Shown in pieces: positions 58,527 through 64,000 of a stretch of DNA of 64,000 bases. Both the position numbers and the translations under genes were made by a program. The stretch covers positions 496,001 to 560,000 of the forward strand of contig NZ_JACBYW010000001.1 of the NCBI RefSeq assembly GCF_013408175.1. The letters are read 5' to 3'. The notes beneath the pieces were generated by a model. The model was given only the letters and a program-made list of their open reading frames with translations, was not told the origin of the DNA and ran no database searches. How positions within the stretch are numbered: the first letter of the stretch is position 1; each line of letters starts with the position of its first letter. The stretch is from Actinopolyspora biskrensis (GTDB taxonomy: Bacteria > Actinomycetota > Actinomycetes > Mycobacteriales > Pseudonocardiaceae).

Positions 58527-58994
58527 GTGTCGTCGAAGTCCCGAGCGGAGTGTGTTGTCGAGGGCCTCGTTCCGGTGAGAAGACCGATTGGTGGTCGGGT
58601 CCCGCGGCTTCCGGTGGCGGCGTTGTCGTCGACCGGTACGGCCTCGATGACCTACGGGATCGCGGCCGTTGATGCGAGTGGCCGGGTGAGTGAACGTGGT
58701 GTGCTGCGGGCTTTGGGGTGGCGAACCGGTGACCGTGTTCGGGTGTGGTGTTCGCGGAACGCGGTGATCGTGCGGAGCTGTGTGGACGGTGAGCTCGCGG
58801 TTGCCGAACGGGGGAGAGTGCCGATTCCGAGCTTGCTGCGTGAGCGGTGCGCGATTCGTCCTGGGGATCGTGTGTTGTTGGCGGGTTCTGCCGAGTACGG
58901 GGTGCTCATCGTGCACACGATGTCGACGGTGGAGGCGATGCTCGCGCGCCATCATGCCGCCTGTAACGGTCAGGAGTCGGGGGAGGCGTTGTGA
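58527..58994 (+). CDS. AbrB/SpoVT-like DNA-binding protein
   Basis: Protein of 155 aa. Two beta-rich units, TYGIAAVDASGRVSERGVLR and GRVPIPSLLRERCAIRPGDRV, fit the AbrB/MazE/SpoVT swapped-hairpin fold. The GTG at 58527 has GGAGGG upstream. It overlaps the integrase start (GTGA) and probably controls integration or excision. Confidence 0.7.
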   Translation: MSSKSRAECVVEGLVPVRRPIGGRVPRLPVAALSSTGTASMTYGIAAVDASGRVSERGVLRALGWRTGDRVRVWCSRNAVIVRSCVDGELAVAERGRVPIPSLLRERCAIRPGDRVLLAGSAEYGVLIVHTMSTVEAMLARHHAACNGQESGEAL

Positions 58995-60043
58995 GTTCGG
59001 GCGATGCTCTCAGCCCGGACGCCGGTGGTCGGTCGGCTGATATTCAGGCAGCGCGGCTGGTGTTGACCCGGATGGGCGTTTCTCCGGAGGAGCTCGTCAA
59101 CGTACGAGGTCAGCGGGAAACGGTGCCTGTGTTCGCCGAGTACGTCCCCCGGGTGGCCGAGGCGGTGTCGGTGGGGACCTGTCGGGCGTATCGATCGTAC
59201 TGGAATCGGGTCGTACGTGAGTGGGGAGAGCGTCGACTGGATGAACCCACTCCTTCGGAGATTCGCCGGCTCGCCGAGCACGTTCGCGGCCAAGTCGTGC
59301 ACCGGCGCAACACCCGGGGCGGTCGTTGCGCGGTGGAGCATCTGATCGCGGCGTTGCGGTGCGTTTACAGTCACGCGGTGGCCGACGGGTTGCTCGACGA
59401 GGCGGACAACCCGGCCCTGCGGGTGCGAAAGCCCCGGCGGCTGCCGAGTACGCGGCGGGGGTTGTCGGACGAGAGCATGGCCGCGATCAACCGGGTGGCC
59501 GGCCAGACCGGCAACGATCCGATGCTGGACACGCTGTTGCTGCGGTTGCACACCGAAACCGCCTGCCGCAGGGGAGGCGCGCTGGCATTGACCTCGGCCG
59601 ACCTGGATCCGGATCAGTGTGTGGTCCTGCTGCGGGAGAAGAACGATACCGTGCGCTGGCAGCCTGTCTCGCCGACGCTGATGCGGCATCTGCGGGAGCA
59701 CGCCGAGCAGCGCGGTGCCGAGGCTTCCGGTGATGCTCTGCTGCGGTATCGCTCGGGAAAACCGTTGACGCGGCGGCGCTATGACCACCTGTGGCGCCGA
59801 CTGGGGCAACATCTGCCGTGGGTGGCCACCCAGCAGATCAGCACTCACTGGCTGCGGCACACCACGCTGACGTGGGTGGAGCGCCACTTCGGCTACGCCA
59901 CCGCTCGTGCCTGGGCCGGGCACACCGATACCAGTCACGCCAGTGCCACCACCACGTATATTCGTGCCGATCTCGCCGATATCGCCACCGCCTTGGCGGC
60001 ACTCACCGGCGAGGAGCATCCTCTGGCCGAGTCCCGGAAGTGA
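58991..60043 (+). CDS. int: Tyrosine recombinase / integrase
   Basis: Protein of 350 aa. An N-terminal SAM-like core-binding domain precedes a catalytic domain with Arg in ETACRRGGALAL, HWLRHTTLTWVER (H-x-x-R), the second His in WAGHTDT and the Tyr nucleophile in TTTYIRAD. It would integrate and excise an element. Coupled to the AbrB-like gene by GTGA. Confidence 0.9.
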   Translation: MSSGDALSPDAGGRSADIQAARLVLTRMGVSPEELVNVRGQRETVPVFAEYVPRVAEAVSVGTCRAYRSYWNRVVREWGERRLDEPTPSEIRRLAEHVRGQVVHRRNTRGGRCAVEHLIAALRCVYSHAVADGLLDEADNPALRVRKPRRLPSTRRGLSDESMAAINRVAGQTGNDPMLDTLLLRLHTETACRRGGALALTSADLDPDQCVVLLREKNDTVRWQPVSPTLMRHLREHAEQRGAEASGDALLRYRSGKPLTRRRYDHLWRRLGQHLPWVATQQISTHWLRHTTLTWVERHFGYATARAWAGHTDTSHASATTTYIRADLADIATALAALTGEEHPLAESRK

Positions 60044-60202
60044 TCCGAGACCTTCGCAGGATTCCGCCACGGCAGCGGATTCTCCACAGCGGACACCTCT
60101 GGTGCTGAGCCCACGGTGTCGACGTACGAGCACACAGCGTTCGACTTCGGAAGCGGTGTTCCTCGTGTGCGCCAGGCCGGTGATCTGTTACGGTCTCGGT
60201 AT

Positions 60203-60230
60203 GATTTCCCCAAGGTGGGGAAATTTCCCC
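60203..60230. promoter_or_regulatory. Nested palindrome beside the serine recombinase gene
   Basis: GGGGAAATTTCCCC (60217-60230) is a perfect 14-bp palindrome, and TTTCCCC / GGGGAAA arms overlap it on the left. It lies between the convergent ends of the integrase and serine recombinase genes, so it is a candidate terminator or recombination site. Confidence 0.45.
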
Positions 60231-60241
60231 GGATGGAGGGG

Positions 60242-62002
60242 TCAAGTCCCCCCTCCGACACCCTTACTATTCACCCGGCCCACGGGCTCGATGGTGACGT
60301 CGGCCGCGTGGTCATCGGGTTGGTAGCGAATCTGCAGGGAAACAGCTGTGTACAGGTTCGCGAGTTTCTCCGGGCTGGTGTTGGCCAGTGCTGGGCCGAT
60401 TTCTCCGAGTGAGTCGATCCGTGCGTGAATCTCGGCCTCGCTCAGGGCGCTGCTCGTGGGGGTGGCGTCGAGTTCGGCCTTGGCCGCCGCTCGTTCGGCT
60501 TGGGCTTCGTTGATCGTCTCGGCCAATGCCGCGGGGTCCACGCCCGCTTCGATGGCCTCCTGGAACCGGCGGATCCGCGTCTCGGCGTCGGTGACGCGTT
60601 TCTGCGCGGCCTCGCGGCTGCTGGACGCGCCGGACTGGTCCTGAGAGGCTGCCAGCGCTTTCACGGTTCGGGTGACGTTGTCGCGGTGGAACAGGTCGGC
60701 GAGCCATCCGTTGATCTCGTCGCGGATCATGTCCTCGCGGAGATAGACCGCCGGGGGATGGGACTCCAGAGCGGGTGAGCTCGGGGCGAGCGTGCGGGCC
60801 GGGCACCGGTAGTACATCGCGTGCTTGCGGGGACTGGCCTCCATCTTGCGGCCGCACAGCGCGCACCGGACCCGACCGCGGAACAGATAGGTCCGCTTCG
60901 TGGGCCGCCCGCCGCGCTCGGCTTTCCGCGCCGTCCGCAGTCCGCCGGTCGACTTCGACCGGCGGAGCAGCTGTGCTTGGGTGAAGTCCTGCACGGTGAT
61001 CAGGGCCGGATGGGCCGGTTGTCGGGAGCGGACCACCCGGTCCGGTTGGGAGCGGCGGAAGCGGGTCACGTGCCCGGCGGCGACGTCGTCGGGGTCGAGC
61101 AGGGTTTCGTGCCTGGTCCAGCGTCCGAAGAAGGCGTAGCCGGTGTAGCGCGGGTTGTCCAGGATGGCGCGAACGGTGCTGGCCTGCCAGCCGTCGGCCA
61201 GCCGGTGCCGGTTCTGCCTCGGCCGCTGTGCCGAGGGGCAGGGGACGCCCTCGCGGTTGAGGCCGTTGGCGATGGCCCGATCACCCTGACCGGACAGGTA
61301 CTCGGCGAAGATCCGGCGCACCACCTCGGCCGCGGACTCGTCGACGGCCAGCACGCGCAGCCGGTAGCCCTCGGACTCCTTGCGCGGGTTGGGGTGAGAA
61401 CCACCGTCGACGACGACGTACCCGTACGGAGCCCGGCCTCCCTGGTGGCGCCCCTCGTTGAGCACCTGGGCATCCATCGCGGCCCGGACCCGGGTCTGGA
61501 TGTGCTGGCGTTCCGACTCGCTCATCCCGCCCAGCACGCTCATCAGCATCTTGTGCGAGGGGTTGTGGGAGTCGAACTTGCCACCCAGCTCCGGGACCCA
61601 CAGGTCCACCCCGTGCGCGGCGAACTTGGGGGCGATCAGCGAGAACTGATTGCCGAACCAGCACCGTGTCCCCTCCCCGACGACCACCGCGTCCCATCCC
61701 CGGTCCGAGTCCTTCAGAGCACTCAACAGTCGTCCGGCCTCTTCGCGTCGCTCCCACGGCACGGAACGGGACTGTCCTATGTCGAAAAACTCGGCGACCA
61801 CGCTTCCGCCGAGCGGCTCGACGAACTTGCGGGCGTTGCTCAGCTGCCAGTTGTACGAGGTTTCCGGGTCCTGGTTGTCCTCAGTGGAACAACGGCCGTA
61901 GAAGGCCACCGCTCCGAGACCGGTGTCCGCGGCTTCGGCGACCTCGACGCCGAGCAGGCCATCGAGCGTCGCCCACGGGTCTTGGCTGATATCAGCGGTC
62001 AT
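60242..62002 (-). CDS. Large serine recombinase
   Basis: Protein of 586 aa. The resolvase domain holds the nucleophile in FYGRCSTEDNQ and the helix GGMSESERQHIQTRVRAAM. The recombinase domain follows (GGRAPYGYVVVDGG, NPRYTGYAFFGRW), then a zinc ribbon CALCGRKMEASPRKHAMYYR with a closing Cys, and a coiled coil near 450-510. It catalyses attP x attB integration. A second integrase so close to the tyrosine one suggests nested elements. Start ATG at 62002 gives the usual short lead-in. Confidence 0.9.
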   Translation of the reverse strand: MTADISQDPWATLDGLLGVEVAEAADTGLGAVAFYGRCSTEDNQDPETSYNWQLSNARKFVEPLGGSVVAEFFDIGQSRSVPWERREEAGRLLSALKDSDRGWDAVVVGEGTRCWFGNQFSLIAPKFAAHGVDLWVPELGGKFDSHNPSHKMLMSVLGGMSESERQHIQTRVRAAMDAQVLNEGRHQGGRAPYGYVVVDGGSHPNPRKESEGYRLRVLAVDESAAEVVRRIFAEYLSGQGDRAIANGLNREGVPCPSAQRPRQNRHRLADGWQASTVRAILDNPRYTGYAFFGRWTRHETLLDPDDVAAGHVTRFRRSQPDRVVRSRQPAHPALITVQDFTQAQLLRRSKSTGGLRTARKAERGGRPTKRTYLFRGRVRCALCGRKMEASPRKHAMYYRCPARTLAPSSPALESHPPAVYLREDMIRDEINGWLADLFHRDNVTRTVKALAASQDQSGASSSREAAQKRVTDAETRIRRFQEAIEAGVDPAALAETINEAQAERAAAKAELDATPTSSALSEAEIHARIDSLGEIGPALANTSPEKLANLYTAVSLQIRYQPDDHAADVTIEPVGRVNSKGVGGGT

Positions 62003-62152
62003 GTGATCCCTCCTCCGTGCTTTCGTGCGGTAGCTGCGTCTCGGTCAGCTCGATCAGCACGGCAAGCAGTATGCGGCTTCTCGCCGGGGTGAGTACAGGA
62101 AGTTCCTCCGGTAAGTGAACAGTTGGGGATTGCTCCTTTCGATCAGCGCTGT

Positions 62153-64000
62153 TCATGACGGATCGCTGTCCCCGTCGTCAGGAGAGCTGATTTCATCGTT
62201 CGCCGCACGTTCGACGGCCGCGCGGATCTCGGCCGTGAGATAACCACGCACCCGGCGTGTGTCGCCGTCCTCGTTCTGGACGCGATGCCGGACGGGTCGA
62301 CAGCCGAGCTCACCCATCCGCTGGGCGAACGTGCTCGGTTCCGCGTCGAGCGTCTCGGTCAGCTCGGCGGTGGGGACGAACTCACGTACCCCGGGATCGA
62401 GATCACCACCGAGGTAGTTCACGACGGAGGCCAGTGGTTCCGTCAGTTCCAGGGACTCGCGTCCGCTCCAGCCGCCGGTTGCGCCGGTGTCGCTGCCGAG
62501 AGCTTGGACGACGCTGCTCTGGTCGACGGTTTGGAGGCTGTCGTCCCCGGCTGCGTGTCCGCTCAGGGTTCCGGCGGTTTCGCGGAGCGCTCGGCCGCGG
62601 GTGCAGATGCTCCGCCACTCGGCATTGTCCATGTAGTAGGTCTGCACGGTCACGGCGAGAAACTCGGAGCCGGTGTCGGACTCGGAGTCCGGGCGGAGGA
62701 TGCCGACTCCCTTGTGTCTGGGAAGCAGCCCAGAGGCGTCGTAGCCGCGGGTGTTCATCTGTTCCCCGAGCACGATGTTGGAGTCCCGCCAGTCCATGAC
62801 GCGCAGCGCGAACCGGGAACCGAGCACGGCGCGCAGTCGCGGAGGGATCGTGTTCGAATCCGGCCGCTGGGTGGCGAGGACGACCACGATCCCGACCGCC
62901 GGTCCCTTCCGGGCGAGGTAGGCGAGAAGGTCGGTGATGTAGGCGCCGAGCGTGGTCTTCTTTCCGCCCACGTCCTGCCGCGTCGTGTTCTCCAAGTAGA
63001 CCTGAACCTCGTCGATGATCACGGCGGTGATCGGCATTCCGAGCTCGGGATCTCGGGAGATGCCCGGTGTGATCTTCGATTCGGGGCAGACAGCGTCGTC
63101 CAACGCGGACATCTTGGTGAACCTGGACTGGACCTCGGCGACCAGTTCGACGAGACGGTCACGGACGGTTTCGACGTGTTCGAGTTCGTCACCGCAGACG
63201 AAGCGGTGCGCGACGGCCCCGGCCGCCTCCCAGTCCTTGCCGCCCTTGCCGTCGAAGACGTAGAGCCGTGTGTACGGATCCAGGATCAGTCCGGCGGCCG
63301 GAAGCCGTGCGGCGAAGGTCTTCCCCTGTCGTGGGATCGCGCCCACCACCAAAGACGTCCACACCAGCTGCAGGTCGATTCGCCGGTTCCGCGCGTCCTG
63401 CCCGAACGGGATCGGGCGCCACGCGTCCCACCGTTTCGCGTCGAGCAGTGGGAAGCGGACAGGCGGTCCCGAGTACGGGTCCTCGTCGGCGATCCAGAGA
63501 AAGACCCGCCCCGCGTGCCCGCCGCGGCCGCGTACCCGCTCAACGATGAGCTGCATCTCGTCCACGGCCAGCGCCGATGCCAGCGCCTCCCGGTTCTTGA
63601 TCGCATCGGCGGCTTTGCGGGTAGCCGGGAGGTCGACGGTGACCGCCCACCCCGCTCCGTCGTGCGCGGCTCGCTCGACCAGCCGCAACGATTCGTCCTT
63701 GCCGATCAACTTCGCGTCGCGGAAGGCATCGACGAGGAGTTGCGGATCCATCGTCCAAGCCAAGGTCCTCGGTCCGGACAGGGACGGTTTCCGCCCCGGT
63801 GATCCGTCCTTGCGACGACCGAGGAACGCCAGCGCGACCGCGCAACAGCTCCCCGTGATCCACAGCGCTGCAGAGCCGTAGACGAGATCGGCCACGGCGA
63901 CCAGCACGGCGGCCGTGATCGTCACGGCCACAGTGACCTTCCAGCGGAACAGCGTCAGGGCGCGGATCTCGGTGAACTTGTCGGCGAGCTTTTCCGAGTG
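62153..64000 (-). CDS. FtsK/SpoIIIE-family DNA translocase, TraB/TraSA-like (5' end missing)
   Basis: The frame stays open to base 64000, so the gene continues past the right edge. N-terminal membrane helices (WKVTVAVTITAAVLVAV, GSAALWITGSCCAVALAF) precede an FtsK-type motor: Walker A region GAIPRQGKTFAARLP, Walker B VIIDEVQVYL, then VVVLATQRPDSNTIPP. This matches TraB/TraSA proteins that move double-stranded DNA between mycelia in actinomycete integrative elements. The acidic tail is typical. Confidence 0.85.
   Translation of the reverse strand, partial: HSEKLADKFTEIRALTLFRWKVTVAVTITAAVLVAVADLVYGSAALWITGSCCAVALAFLGRRKDGSPGRKPSLSGPRTLAWTMDPQLLVDAFRDAKLIGKDESLRLVERAAHDGAGWAVTVDLPATRKAADAIKNREALASALAVDEMQLIVERVRGRGGHAGRVFLWIADEDPYSGPPVRFPLLDAKRWDAWRPIPFGQDARNRRIDLQLVWTSLVVGAIPRQGKTFAARLPAAGLILDPYTRLYVFDGKGGKDWEAAGAVAHRFVCGDELEHVETVRDRLVELVAEVQSRFTKMSALDDAVCPESKITPGISRDPELGMPITAVIIDEVQVYLENTTRQDVGGKKTTLGAYITDLLAYLARKGPAVGIVVVLATQRPDSNTIPPRLRAVLGSRFALRVMDWRDSNIVLGEQMNTRGYDASGLLPRHKGVGILRPDSESDTGSEFLAVTVQTYYMDNAEWRSICTRGRALRETAGTLSGHAAGDDSLQTVDQSSVVQALGSDTGATGGWSGRESLELTEPLASVVNYLGGDLDPGVREFVPTAELTETLDAEPSTFAQRMGELGCRPVRHRVQNEDGDTRRVRGYLTAEIRAAVERAANDEISSPDDGDSDPS

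Noticed and set aside
1-64000. tRNA or rRNA genes serving as integration targets
   Set aside because: None could be recognised by eye near the integrases; a covariance-model search would be needed to exclude a tRNA fragment.

Overview
The window is very GC-rich actinobacterial DNA. WhiB, DUF397, Scr1-type XRE regulators and abundant GTG starts point to a filamentous actinomycete, perhaps of the Pseudonocardiales; the genus cannot be named from sequence alone. No rRNA, tRNA or core housekeeping operon is visible. Nearly everything is accessory, so this looks like a conjugative plasmid or a large integrated mobile region.

Region by region. (1) 1-4.4 kb: a conjugation module with an NlpC/P60 wall hydrolase (cut by the left edge), a VirD4-like coupling protein, a DUF4913 protein, a GGDEF protein and a WhiB regulator, mostly overlapping by ATGA. 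(2) 4.8-13.0 kb: a type I-E CRISPR-Cas effector operon on the minus strand (cas3, a separate Cas3 C-terminal ORF, cse1, cse2, cas7e, cas5e, cas6e) without cas1 or cas2. A solitary CRISPR-repeat-like element and a perfect 12-bp hairpin lie just upstream of cse1. (3) 13.2-18.3 kb: a very large MobF relaxase-helicase. (4) 18.6-32.2 kb: a run of small minus-strand genes (SSB, prim-pol, half a sliding clamp, GGDEF, DUF4192 and many unknowns), most with their own ribosome-binding site and many separated by strong hairpins or long imperfect palindromes. (5) 32.6-34.3 kb: CRISPR array 1 (21 repeats), its leader and transposase remnants. (6) 34.5-48.6 kb: a class I lanthipeptide locus of the FxLD type with two precursor peptides, LanB dehydratase, LanC cyclase, a stand-alone SpaB_C protein, two FxLD/PIMT-like methyltransferases (one preceded in frame by a PTS EIIB domain), a LanC remnant and two XRE regulators. 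(7) 48.7-51.8 kb: small genes including a RapZ C-terminal-like protein and a frameshifted 2H phosphoesterase, then CRISPR array 2 and IS remnants. (8) 52.0-57.3 kb: a 1293-aa membrane KAP-type P-loop NTPase, a SWIM zinc-finger protein and an Imm1 immunity protein. (9) 57.4-58.0 kb: degenerate CRISPR array 3. (10) 58.5-64 kb: an AbrB-like protein, a tyrosine integrase, a large serine recombinase and an FtsK/TraB-type translocase cut by the right edge, typical of an actinomycete integrative element.

How the genes work together. Cascade, Cas3 and three arrays form an interference system read in one direction; all three arrays share a homologous leader on their right side. With no adaptation genes in view, new spacers would need Cas1-Cas2 from elsewhere. 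The relaxase and VirD4 protein would serve single-strand conjugation, while the FtsK/TraB protein and integrases belong to a second, double-strand type of transfer element. The FxLD locus should make one or two Cys-rich lanthipeptides whose cores share a TDDGC motif, with an Asp-Gly pair that a PIMT-like methyltransferase could act on. The KAP NTPase, lying between CRISPR arrays 2 and 3, is the best candidate for an undescribed defence gene.
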